From Kryptolebias marmoratus (Eukaryota; Chordata; Actinopteri; Cyprinodontiformes; Rivulidae), in the NCBI RefSeq assembly GCF_001649575.2, contig NC_051449.1, positions 10,803,293-10,867,292 on the forward strand: a stretch of 64,000 nucleotides of DNA. Direction: 5' to 3'. A program made the position numbers and the translations under genes. The notes beneath the pieces were generated by a model. That model saw nothing but the letters and a program-made list of their open reading frames with translations. It was not told the DNA's origin and made no database searches. Of the stretch, positions 54,401 to 62,028 are shown one piece after another. Each line of letters begins with the position of its first letter. The stretch's first letter is position 1.

Positions 54401-57400
54401 TAGTTGAACATTGGATCAATAAATAACCCTAACTCCAAATAATACAAAGCCAACAATTACACAGCTTCAGCTCCCCGGGTTGGAGACAGAAAAACATGTC
54501 TGCACCAAGCTTGGATTTTATTTTCCAACAATCTTAACTACTTTTAAATGTCTTATCTCAGCAACTCAAAGATAAAGTTTATTATCGTGCTCAGCTAAAT
54601 GCAGGTTTTTTTATTTTTCTGTATAGACACCATAACCCAAACTGTGACAATTGAAATGAAATGTTGTGTTTTTGGTTTTGCATTTTATCTTAAGCTCTCA
54701 GGATGTGCATCTCAGGGCTGCAGGTGTGACAAAATGACACAGGAAAGAAGTTTTCAAAGCAACAGATACGAGCTGGGGTCCCTTATTTGCTCAACCTGTC
54801 AGGTTTGTGACAGTCACCGTAGCAACATTTATCAGTATGTTTGCCACAATCTCCCACACATGCTGCGAAACAAAAGGCTTTTTCGCTCCTGTGTGTTGAG
54901 AAAAAGAAAACAGACTGCAGCACTCAAACACGAAGGAAAACCACTCAAACCAAACCACTTCCAGAAAACAATAATAAAAATCTAAAACAATTTGTACATT
55001 CAGACAGCTAAAGCAACACAAATCACACATTTTACTCCAACAGGTTCCCATTTCATTTAGATTTTTACCAAACAAAGTTTTCATTGAAAGGAATATGAGA
55101 GTTTTTGTTTTCGCCCTAAAAAACTGGGCGTTTTCACTGAAAAAAAAAGGGACAAAAAAGAAAACTTCACTCACGTATACATCCAGTGGGAGACTCAGGC
55201 CGTACTCCGTGAGGTCGGTAGAAACCTTCACGGCATCTTTCACAGTTTATTCCAGCAGTGTTGTGCTAAGGAACAACAGAAAACATCATGTTTGACCAAC
55301 ACATAGTTGAACTAAGAGAAGATAGATGCCACTACAGTCTCTTATTTTCTTTTTCCCTTGGGAAAAAAATGAAGAATGGTACATTTTTTGGCTTTATGAA
55401 ATCAACAAGAAAATGAAAAAGAAAAAAACTATCTATACTGGTTTAAAAATATTCATAAACAAACTGAGTTATTTTAGTTCCAAAATGTCTTATAATATGC
55501 CAAGTTCTCTTTAGTTCTGCTCATTTATCATGAATGACTGCAGCTGGTAGGTTCTCTGTGCCAACATAAAAACAGGCTTTGTTTGGCAGCACTCTGTGGA
55601 ATAACCAACATACATGAGAAAGAATAGTCCAGGAAGTTCAGTGCAGATCTCAAAGAGGTTTCCAAGCACAACAAAACTCTTAAAAAGTCTCTTGGATCTA
55701 CTTCACCAATGCAAACTCCATTGTTATTTTTGTGAGGTGTAGAAGTTACTTGGAGGTGGGGCCACTTTGTCAATGTGAGACATAAAATGTGTCACACTAA
55801 GCTGGAAGAAACTTGGTCCTGATGACAAGACCGATCTAACGTCCACCGAACTGCAGATCTAGAAGAGGCTGAAACGCCACAGTCACTGACAACAATCAAG
55901 TCCATCACCGTGGACTGAGATGCGTTCATCTTTAAATGAGACCAGTGCTTAAACTCAAGTTGAGTGTTTATCTGGCCATCTGAAGAAAAAAAAAGTACTT
56001 CAGTAGGAAATTTTTTTTTAATAAGATCATAAATTAACCATAATGACCTGATGTGAGTTTCAAAAAGTAAAAATTAAGGCGTTTAACTCCAAGAATACTA
56101 CGTCAACTGTCCAGCATGGTAGAGATAGCATCATGCTCTGGGTCAGCTGAATTTAATAGTGAAGATGGAAGACTAACTCAGGTTTTTTTTAGCCTACCCT
56201 CCAACCAACACCTGAATAATTGGGCACAACTTGGTGTTTCACCAATAAAATGGCTCCAAATTTGCCTCAAACCAGATTGTTATGATAACTTTTGTAATAA
56301 ACTTCTTTAAGTCCTAACTTCAACCTTGTTCCCATTTGTACCAAAGATTCAGTTCTACGACAAAAACCCAACAAATTTAACTGTACCAATTATTAATGAG
56401 CCAAAAACTCTGGTCGGAGTAAAACCTACTGAAAAGGATATTTAAATGTTTGAGCCTACATTTACAGTATCTATAGTTTTATTTCGTGGATTTAAAAGAA
56501 GTATAAACATCTACAAGTTGGGCAGTGCACTATACACACTATACACTTTACAATTAATGGTTTTTATTTTGCTGTCATGTTTACAGTAATACCAATAAAG
56601 GTCAATTTTAATAACAACACTAATAATAATATTGATTTAAACAGATATTCCTCAAACCTTTAGATGTTACGTAAGGCCAGATATCTTGTTTCTTTTTTTC
56701 CTATAAAGTGATGGATGTAAAATAATGAATGGAAGATTATTTTAGAATCACTAATATGATTCAGAGCAAAGGGTTGAGTACACAATGCTCCACGGCAGGT
56801 CTAAAAATGCATTTACTCCTTTTAAACAAACAACGTGATTTTTTATTCTGACTGTTTTAACTTAGTTTCACCTCTTCAAACACACACATGCATTGACAAG
56901 AATCGGCTTAGACATGATATTCGTTTCGTTACCTGGCAGTCGATGCACACGCCTCCTCCTCTGTACCGGCCGAAGGTGTCTAAACTTGCTCTCCTCTTTT
57001 CCACCTCTGAGTCGTAATAACAGTCAAAGGCATGGGAGAAACACTGGCAGGCTGTGGTGGAAACCCCCCCGGACACAGACACACACAAATTCAGATTTTT
57101 GTCTATTTACTCAGCAAATTATCTATAATTCCTCTGTCTAGATTAAAGAACCATAAGCTACTTTCTAAGTAATAAGGAAAACTTCAAATGTAAAATGAAC
57201 AAGACATCCTTTCTTTCTTCTGTGTACCGTCCGTGTGTCTTGTTAATGTTTATAAATGGGTAGGATGCATGTCTACCAAATGAGTGCTCTTCATCTCTAT
57301 GTTTTTGTTTTTGTGGCTGCTGTTGAGTCATATTCCATCTGATACAGACTCTGATGGCTGCATGGATGCATCACTTTTAAAACATCACTGTCTAGGTTGG

Positions 57401-60400
57401 TGCAGGCCTGCCCGACTAATCAGTCGGGTAGGTAGGAAGACGAAAAGCAGTTATCACAAAGCTAGTAATTCACGGTGCTGTTCATCACGCGCACCATATG
57501 TGGAAAGTCCTCTCGCCTTCACGCCGAGGCTCAATACAATACCATATGAGGGCATCCACACTGGGGCTTTAATTTCAGAGGCGAGAGGACACTTCGGCCC
57601 TCTCTATGGGGCTGTAATTCAAGGAGGCAGCAGTGCGGAGAGTTTGTTTACACGTGGAATGAGCTGTTTTACAAGAATTCTTACGCTGACACTCGTTGGG
57701 GCTGTCGACGGTTGCAGCACGCCACGGATTCTGGTTGAATCCTGGGCAGCAGCGGTCACAGGACTCACCGCAGGTGTTGTGTTGGCACTCGCACTGGAGT
57801 CTAAAGAAACGAGATGACATAGCAGGATACAGCGATTTGGTGATCGTTAAAGTCTTTGAGATAATGGTGCAATTATAAAAGCTGCACATCCTCACTGACA
57901 CATTATCACAAGAAAGTTACAGCACACAGGTTAGAAAGTACACCACCGCCAGAATTTGGATCCCCCCTCAAGAAAAGACTGAGAATTTTCCCCCATCAAC
58001 AGTTTTAATTAACATATCCCCCAGATCATGATTTGTTACTCCTTTAATTTTGGAGGGGACACAAATTCAGGGTGGCTGAGTCACCACCTCTGCCAGAATC
58101 TGAGTCCCCTCCCCAGCAATATGGACAGAGAATAAATAAGATTAAGGTGTTTCAGAAGGACTCCTCATCATGGCTGGTTATTACTGTGATTTTCAAGATT
58201 TTTCAGCCACATCTTTCTGTGCCTTTGTTTTGCATTGCATTATTTTGTATTTCAGGATTCCAAGACTTTCTGCTTCAACAAAATGTATTTATTTATTTCA
58301 CTTATATGAGGCACTTGTCATGTTCGGTAGGGAGAGAGGCGAACCCAGAGCACTGACTCATCTTTCAAAAAGAAACTAATTTATTAAAATAAAAGATAAT
58401 CAAAAACAAAGGCTGACGTGGCAGCAAATCCAAACCTGAGACACAGAACGAGAGGGACAACCAGACAGCGCATGAAGCGACAACGAACCAGCAGTGAGTG
58501 AAGGACATGACCGGGTTTTAAAACAGAGGGTAATTAGGTGAAGTGGGCACAGGTGAGTGATAACAACTAGGATCAGGTGAAGATGGGCGTGGCAGGAAAA
58601 CAAGAGACTGACTGAGGAGAAGTGAATGATGACAGGAAACAAAGACACGAGGAACAAGAGCTGAACTAAGACAAGGCTAACAAAGATAACTGAATAAAAT
58701 AAACAATAAACTCAAACTAAAACATGAAGACAATAAAAGCAATAAACTGAATACAAAAACACAAAGAAATCCTGACAGCACTGAAATGTTCTTGTTCATT
58801 ATCCACCAGATTCCAACATTCTGCATGCAGGCTTCTTCTCCATCAAGTTTCAATTCAGAGTTTCATCACAGACAAATTCAAGTCATTGGATTCGTACAAT
58901 ATAGATGTCAAAACCATATGAGGTAATTCTCCTTTCTTAAAGATATTTACTTTTCTTAACCCTCCTGAAGCCTTCATAAGACGAAGAGATAGAGAGAGGT
59001 AGAGAAGGCCTTGTAATTCTGGGTCAATTTGACCTAAAGGCCACAGGGGGGTTAAATGAGTCAGGGTCATACTTTAAAAATAAAGTTTGACAGCATGATT
59101 CTGGTTCCCTGTCTGTTTTATTTTCAGTATAACAGTGAAGCCCGTTCTACAAAAAGGCAGCTCTATTAATGAATAAACCCAGAAAATTTCAATCCTTGTT
59201 TGAAGTTACACTTTAAACTTACAAGTTAAAAAGCAAACAAGGAAACAGATCAGATTATAATGGAGAAGTGGCTGTATTCAGCACAAAATGATCATGTCAG
59301 ATGTCCACGGCGCTGCTGAACGTGAAGATTTTACTGACCTGTTTGGGTTGTCCAGGTTCCGACCTGAACCACAAACCTGGGCATGCCCATGACAAACACA
59401 GCGTCCCCCGATGCTGACGTCTTTGATACTATAGAAGTACTGTCAGCACATTAAAAAGAATGACATTAGCACCAAAACCATTTCAAAGTATCAGCTGTTT
59501 TATTAGAAACATCAACCACAGCAGGAGAAATGTTTGTTTCTGCTTGGCAGCAAAATTGAATCATGCACGACGAGTGAAACTGTGACCCACGAGCTGAAGA
59601 TTTTATCTGATGAATCAGAGCATTGCGTGAGAAAACATAATACTGCATCTTTCAAATAGAAGAAAAGTTAATTCCATTTTTGCAAATAGTGATTTAAAGT
59701 AGCTCCGCAGTTGTGTTGCTGGAAGATTTTCTTCGAAACACTATTCAGATGTCATATCACATAGAAGATCACCGGTTTGTTACTGCCTTTTTTTACTAAC
59801 ATGCAATCCTGAGCTTTAAGGAGAAGTACCATGTCTCACACCTGCAGCCTGAACCTGTCCCTGTCCAAGGAAGACTTGACAGACCGATCTGGCATTCAGA
59901 CTGAGTCAGCAGAAAGTAAACTGGCAGGCAGGAGGTACGAAAACGTAAGTTTAGCTCGCCCAAATGGGGAAAGAACGGTGTGCCAATACGACACCTGGGT
60001 GTGAGGTTGTACGGTGTGTGTCTCACCCTGCGTGTGACGGTGGGGTCTCTCTGGGTCTTGGAGATCAGGTGGCCCAGCAGGGTGTTGGTGCGGAGGAAAC
60101 GCAGACGGATGTTCGTGGCCTTCGTGAAGTCTCGCAGCACGGGTGAGTAGGTGAAATTTTTGGACCCCGGCCGACCGTTGATCAGAGAAACCACAATCTG
60201 AACAGTTTAAATCAACGAGATTGATGTTAAAAGCCAATCAATTTTGCGACATCTGTTGCTTGACTAGTTTGCAGCTTACCTCTCCGTTCTCCAAAGGGAT
60301 GATCCGTGAGTATTCTGTGGTGCAGATCTGGTCATCATCCTTTAATATGCGAGCGTTGGGACGCTTTCCGAACCTTTCAATACACTCACGCTTTAAATCT

Positions 60401-62028
60401 GGAAATAAAAAAAAAGGTTAAAAAAACCTTTTGTTTTTATTTTTAACTTCATATGACATTAATGTGACATGCTTATTTAAGATGTCTGATAACTTTTGAT
60501 TTATTCTCTAACACAACACACAAGGGAAAGCCCACACTGCTAATCTTAAAGCAACAGATTTGATTTAAAATGTGATAATTCATCAAATATTTTGAATTGG
60601 CATCTTTTGTGTTTTATCATAAGTGAAATGACTGATAGAAATACTTGATAACTCGTGTTTTAAGTATAATTGACAAATTGGACAAGGAGGGAGCTAAGGG
60701 AAAAGTAATACATAGTTGTAATATTTTGCACAATCGGACATTATTCCTGAACAATTAAATTGTCAAACTCAAAATAGATCATAAATCAAGACAAACTTGG
60801 ACGAATTATACATGAAGATAAATACTGGGAGTGTAAACTTAATGAGTCGCGTTATTGTCTCTGTGTACATCTGCCTCCCAGATATGACATATCATAACTC
60901 ATAAAACTGAAATGCCAAGTCATAAAACATTTATTTGTGTAATTTGGAACTGTGGCGGCATTGCAAGCCTGGTATTTAGGTTTACCTCAAATTTTACCTC
61001 ATTATTGTGAAAAGTGAGATTCCTCCACTGTCAGGTATGGATTTTCCTAACTTGTTTTTCCTCCAACCACACACAAACTTACAACTGCTGTCTCCATGTG
61101 ACATTGCATTGACTTCTAAATCCAAACCCTTAGCTGAACATTAACCAGGACAGGTTTATGCCTAATCTTAAATTTTACCTAACTTCAATCGCGGGGATGT
61201 TCTTTCACATGAAGAATGGACTTCAGTCGACACTACTGGTCCAAACAAAATTAATGCAGAATAATATCTTAATGCACTAATAAAAAAAAGAACACACACA
61301 TAACGCTCTTGTGTTTCTATGACATCAGACATTATGACACTTAGCCTTGTTACCTGGACTGAACCCTACCCTTACACTGAAACATGTCTGCACCTTAAAA
61401 TACTTTGATTTATATCATGTGGATTGACTATTTTGCTTTTTATGAGAAATAAAAGTCCCTATAATGTGACGGTGTGAACAGATTTAGGTTGGAACAAAAC
61501 AAATAAAACCTGGACCACACACAAACGTATGGAGGCACGCATTCTTTCTGCCTTAAACTGCCTTAAGCAGGTAAATCATAGCGCAGGGATTAAACATCCA
61601 CCAGGAAATGCATATATATCCATCTTCATTATAGGTTTCTTTAATGGCAGACAGTTTAACTTGTCACAGCTGGAAAGAAACAGGAGTTTTTCATTTTAAC
61701 TGCACTCCGTGTCTGCTCTGCTCCGGGGTTTTGATGATGAAGTATAAGCCAAATCACTGAATGGTTTTGCAGATATTAATAACATCCGTGCTTCTGTAAT
61801 CTAATTAAAAACAACTGAGGCACCGAGCAGGAAGTGAGTCTTTTTTTTTTTTCTCTAACGATACAAAAAGTGAATCGTTGCAAAAAAACTACAGAAACAT
61901 TTGGACTTACGTGCAAAGTACTGCCACGGGGTGAACGTTCTGCCATTGTCCACGGAGCGCTCCAGCACCCACAGGTCAGGACGAGGTGAATTGGCAAACT
62001 TGATTAGGACATACGCCACATGGAAGAG
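18140..62028 (-). CDS. lama3: laminin subunit alpha-3, long (alpha-3B) chain, 75 exons, 5' incomplete
   Basis: Seventy-five exons join in frame from 62028 down to TGA 18140-18142, 3274 codons plus stop. Exon coordinates are given in the domain entries below. Domain order is LN (partial), LE repeats, domain IV region, LE repeats, L4, LE repeats, coiled coil, LG1-5, the alpha-3B plan. The first visible residues, [19 protein letters not shown], are nearly identical to human LAMA3 in the LN domain, so only about 140-150 N-terminal residues lie past 64000. Laminin alpha-3 pairs with beta-3/gamma-2 or beta-1/gamma-1 and is secreted into epithelial basement membranes, where LG1-3 binds integrins. 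LAMA5 is the nearest paralogue; sequence and the ttc39c neighbour favour LAMA3. The gene is far more compact than the human one. One intron is GC-AG (20885/20801). Confidence 0.96.
18720..19819 (-). other. lama3: lama3 intron between LG5 exons
   Basis: 1.1 kb, AT-rich, no repeat or exon recognised. Open frames running out of exon 19820-19913 are intron read-through. Confidence 0.6.
21578..23849 (-). other. lama3: lama3 linker intron
   Basis: The 2.3-kb intron between the LG3 and LG4 regions. Apart from the candidate terminal exon at 23439-23561 and a short GAT tract near 22688, nothing is recognised. Confidence 0.6.
23439..23561 (-). other. lama3: candidate alternative terminal exon of lama3
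   Basis: A pyrimidine-rich acceptor (TTTGCTGCCTCATTTCCAG, AG at 23562-23563) is followed by AGATGA. Joined in phase 0 to exon 23850-23970 it gives Lys-Arg-stop. If the next AG (23560-23561) is used, it adds 19 residues ([19 protein letters not shown]) and then TGA 23500-23502. AATAAA on the - strand follows at 23439-23444. The chain would end in the LG3-LG4 linker without LG4-5. Signals are seen in the sequence; use is inferred. Confidence 0.4.
23850..27169 (-). other. lama3: lama3 exons for LG1-LG3 domains
   Basis: LG1: 26981-27169, 26755-26903, 26485-26647 and 26267-26394. LG2: 26028-26175, 25807-25911, 25561-25718 and 25353-25470. LG3: 25130-25270, 24895-25025, 24519-24653 and 23850-23970. 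Each domain has the laminin G pattern ending in YKGC(I/L) or FKGC and a second cysteine: LG1 GCIEF/ETICKR, LG2 GCLKNF/SRGCP. LG3 has GCISNF, but the expected second cysteine appears as Tyr in [12 protein letters not shown]1 carries the loop [18 protein letters not shown]1-3 is the integrin-binding part in mammals. Confidence 0.93.
24034..24440 (+). repeat. dispersed repeat, two tandem partial copies
   Basis: Two related units, about 24034-24170 and 24260-24440, share ACTGACTGAATCATAG-type and TTTTTGTGTTTTTAA motifs followed by GTGGC(A/C)GCCATCTT and TGACTCCAAA. The same motifs recur near 41000 (+) and 35100 (reverse). The repeat lies in the intron between LG3 exons 24519 and 23970. Class unknown. 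Confidence 0.55.
28040..28376 (-). other. lama3: example of the compact exon-intron pattern in the coiled coil
   Basis: Exons 28235-28376 and 28040-28139 are separated by a 95-base intron. Most coiled-coil introns here are 75-350 bases, which fits a compact fish gene. Confidence 0.7.
29232..29251 (+). repeat. A-homopolymer tract
   Basis: About 19 adenines in the lama3 intron between exons 29283 and 29100. On the transcribed strand this is a T tract. Confidence 0.85.
30656..30750 (+). repeat. compound ATGT / GGAT microsatellite
   Basis: About seven ATGT units (30658-30686) change into about sixteen GGAT units up to 30750, with one GCAT interruption near 30715. It lies in the lama3 intron 30500-31272. 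Confidence 0.95.
31273..32555 (-). other. lama3: lama3 exons for third LE repeat array, shared by both isoforms
   Basis: Exons 32442-32555, 31797-31915, 31622-31702, 31415-31515 and 31273-31326 encode [50 protein letters not shown] and [18 protein letters not shown], the EGF-like stalk just before the coiled coil. In mammalian LAMA3 the same block follows the alpha-3A first exon. Confidence 0.94.
32556..33130 (-). other. lama3: intron after the alpha-3A first exon
   Basis: AT-rich, 575 bases, no feature recognised. The donor is GTAAAA below 33131 and the acceptor TTTCTTTCCCAG above 32555. Confidence 0.6.
33495..33504 (-). promoter_or_regulatory. lama3: TATA-like box of the alpha-3A promoter
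   Basis: GTTTAAAAAG on the - strand lies about 55 bases upstream of the ATG at 33442. Transcription starting about 25-30 bases downstream (near 33470) would make 33440-33442 the first start codon. This is a sequence match and spacing only. Confidence 0.4.
34090..34116 (+). repeat. CA microsatellite
   Basis: Thirteen AC units in a row. A shorter CA run is at 33918-33932. Confidence 0.95.
35045..35340 (-). repeat. dispersed repeat, reverse copy
   Basis: The reverse complement matches the copy at 40960-41240: GATCAGTCT(C/T), TACTACCACACCAAAT, AGGTCAGT/ACAAAGT and ATTTTTGTGTTT. Same unknown family as 24034-24440. Confidence 0.5.
35985..36655 (+). mobile_element. internally deleted RTE-type non-LTR retrotransposon relic
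   Basis: The left part has the leader typical of fish RTE elements (GGGAGCCAGCGTATCTCTCATGCC... ATACCGGATCAGTCGAGGC). Next comes a decayed endonuclease segment, including [18 protein letters not shown] at about 36430-36480, which resembles the GADFNGHVG-type endonuclease motif. The sequence then jumps to the end of the reverse-transcriptase ORF (DRVRWRM) and the usual 3' tail, TTTGCTGTGGTGAACTC...CAGCCAAAAGAAAAAGAAG. Most of the reverse transcriptase is missing and the reading frame is broken. Family assignment is from memory of the fish consensus. Confidence 0.65.
36681..38099 (-). other. lama3: lama3 exons for L4 (IVa) domain
   Basis: Exons 37938-38099, 37489-37590, 37306-37389 and 36681-36911 encode the laminin B-type (L4) domain: [48 protein letters not shown] and [19 protein letters not shown]. 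The last exon ends within an EGF-like repeat ([13 protein letters not shown]). Its phase-0 end is compatible with exon 32442-32555. Confidence 0.93.
38375..39839 (-). other. lama3: lama3 exons for second LE repeat array
   Basis: Exons 39634-39839, 39243-39447, 38620-38764 and 38375-38515 encode EGF-like repeats ([70 protein letters not shown]). Exon 39634-39839 uses the AG at 39840-39841; a closer upstream AG would break the frame. Confidence 0.92.
39963..40154 (+). mobile_element. hAT-type foldback MITE with 8-bp target-site duplication
   Basis: 192 bases flanked on both sides by the perfect 8-base duplication CTGTACAG (39955-39962 and 40155-40162). The ends are CAGGGGTCTCTAATCCTG and the inverted CAGGATTGGAGACCCCTG. 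Further inward both arms carry CTTGTTTC(C/T)CTGCTCCA and CACACCTGAT in opposite orientation, so the whole element folds back. The left arm lacks about 19 bases (GTCCTCGAGGGCCACCATC) present in the right arm. The 8-base duplication and CAG...CTG ends are hAT hallmarks. There is no coding capacity. Confidence 0.85.
40798..41240 (+). repeat. dispersed repeat, longest copy
   Basis: It begins with TAAAGGTCTAGCATTCCTTG and runs through ACTACCACACCAAATATT, AGCTATTTTTGTGTTTTTAA, TTGGCTATGGCAGC and TTCATGAGATATTTTGCTAACAGACAGA. The start is shared in reverse with 48540-48640 and the middle with 24034-24440 and 35045-35340. It lies in the intron between exons 41303 and 40421. Confidence 0.55.
41871..42068 (-). 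other. lama3: lama3 exon with RQRR site
   Basis: This exon (41870-42068) encodes a poorly conserved part of the domain IV region. Residues [14 protein letters not shown] include an R-X-R-R motif. The open frames on the + strand in the same place are antisense shadows. Confidence 0.75.
44676..44811 (-). other. lama3: alternative, probably mutually exclusive lama3 exon
   Basis: 136 bases with acceptor CTGTCTTCAG and donor GTAAGT. Read after exon 45057-45213 it gives [11 protein letters not shown]...[10 protein letters not shown]...RARILVVD, 45 codons. This aligns with the next exon, 44360-44498 ([10 protein letters not shown]...[11 protein letters not shown], 46 codons), and with human DVRITLNV...LFRVILRYVNP. 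Both exons enter in phase 0 and leave in phase 1, so either splices in frame to 44073-44215. Using both creates a TAG at the junction. The sequence shows homology, splice sites and phase; actual use is inferred. Confidence 0.6.
45398..47133 (-). other. lama3: lama3 intron before the last repeat of the first LE array
   Basis: 1.7 kb, AT-rich. No repeat, exon or RNA gene recognised on either strand. Confidence 0.55.
48540..48640 (-). repeat. dispersed repeat, 5' fragment, reverse
   Basis: The reverse complement reads AAGGCCTAGCATTCCTTGAAG and continues as ATGCATATTGCCCC, matching the beginning of the copy at 40798. Same family, truncated. Confidence 0.5.
49912..50132 (+). mobile_element. probable hAT-like MITE
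   Basis: The 221-base segment begins with CAGTGGTTCCCAGTGCTGG and ends with CTGGAACCACTG. The inverted ends share AGATCAGTGGTTCC. The CAGTGGTTC start is typical of Charlie/MER5-like hAT elements. No clear 8-base duplication is visible, so it is old or the boundaries are slightly off. Confidence 0.5.
51150..51228 (-). other. lama3: cryptic 79-base exon in lama3 (possible poison exon)
   Basis: Acceptor AG at 51229-51230 and donor GTGAGAG. Inclusion between exons 51974-52021 and 50873-51007 shifts the frame and gives ATG TAA right after the downstream junction. One unused frame reads WCQACSHTN...YHCGPQ, with EGF-like cysteine spacing. Skipping it joins PPSCQ to PCNCD correctly. Confidence 0.3.
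52440..52830. repeat. long imperfect palindrome (foldback element)
   Basis: Two arms of roughly 180 bases face each other around about 52640. Left arm motifs are CTTATCCTGTAGTAGAGAGCTC, CAGAGTTTAAT, GCTAATGGCTAGTC and GTGGGGTC. The right arm read in reverse gives CTTACCTGTTGTAGATAGCTC, AGAGTTTAAT, GCTAATGTCTAGTC and CAGGGTCC. A further copy of the core GCTAATGGCTAGTC is at 52279-52292. It lies in the lama3 intron 52165-53676. There is no coding capacity; a MITE or foldback element is likely. Confidence 0.6.
53809..55174 (-). other. lama3: lama3 intron in the first LE array
   Basis: 1.4 kb, AT-rich. A short open frame near 54230-54310 (- strand) is unlike any laminin segment, and I do not recognise it. 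No repeat identified. Confidence 0.5.
55528..56440 (+). mobile_element. decayed Tc1/mariner-like transposon
   Basis: The sequence follows the fish Tc1-like transposase gene at nucleotide level over several blocks: AATAGTCCAGGAAGTTC, ACAATCAAGTCCATCA, GTGGACTGAGATGCG, CATAATGACCTGATGTG, ATAGCATCATGCTCTGGG and CTCCAAATTTGCCTCAAACCAG. All frames are broken by stops and gaps. Inverted ends are not clearly visible. It lies in the lama3 intron 55266-56932. Identification is from remembered consensus. Confidence 0.6.
57801..59338 (-). other. lama3: lama3 intron with an unclassified repeat
   Basis: 1.5 kb. Apart from the A-rich repeat at about 58315-58785 nothing is recognised. Confidence 0.5.
58315..58785. 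repeat. unclassified interspersed repeat, possibly LTR- or DNA-element derived
   Basis: It starts with CTTGTCATGTTCGGTAGGGAG and ends with AATCCTGACAGCACT. In between are AGGCGAACCCAGAGCAC, TTAGGTGAAGTGGGCACAGG, ATCAGGTGAAGATGGGCG and many A-rich runs, a composition familiar from repeats that end in TCCTGACAG in fish genomes. The ends share only a short inverted TGTCA. No coding frame. Confidence 0.4.
59339..62028 (-). other. lama3: lama3 exons for LN domain (partial)
   Basis: Exons 61911-62028, 60280-60398, 60027-60197 and 59339-59439. They encode the C-terminal half or more of the laminin N-terminal (polymerisation) domain: [54 protein letters not shown] and [11 protein letters not shown]. 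The last exon also opens the first EGF-like repeat ([11 protein letters not shown]). Exon phases and breaks follow the human gene. Confidence 0.93.
60399..61910 (-). other. lama3: lama3 intron in the LN domain
   Basis: 1.5 kb. The part 61060-61540 (CATGAAGAATGGACTTCAG, GGTGTGAACAGATTTAGG, AAACCTGGACCACACAC) reads like an old dispersed repeat, but I cannot define its ends. No exon recognised. Confidence 0.4.

Larger units (their letters stand above)
45298..57800 (-). other. lama3: lama3 exons for first LE (EGF-like) repeat array
   Basis: Exons 57685-57800, 56933-57051, 55175-55265, 53677-53808, 52114-52164, 51974-52021, 50873-51007, 50166-50300, 49171-49305, 48897-48949, 48221-48320, 47361-47413, 47134-47239 and 45298-45397. 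They carry eight-cysteine laminin EGF repeats ([59 protein letters not shown]). Three successive exons (50873, 50166 and 49171) are exactly 135 bases, one repeat unit each, in phase 1-1. Exons 52114-52164 and 51974-52021 form a proline/threonine linker with a [11 protein letters not shown] insert that I do not find in remembered human LAMA3. Confidence 0.9.

Noticed and set aside
57284..57817. 177-codon open frame on the + strand
   Set aside because: It overlaps lama3 exon 57685-57800 in antisense, has no family features, and its composition fits a chance frame.
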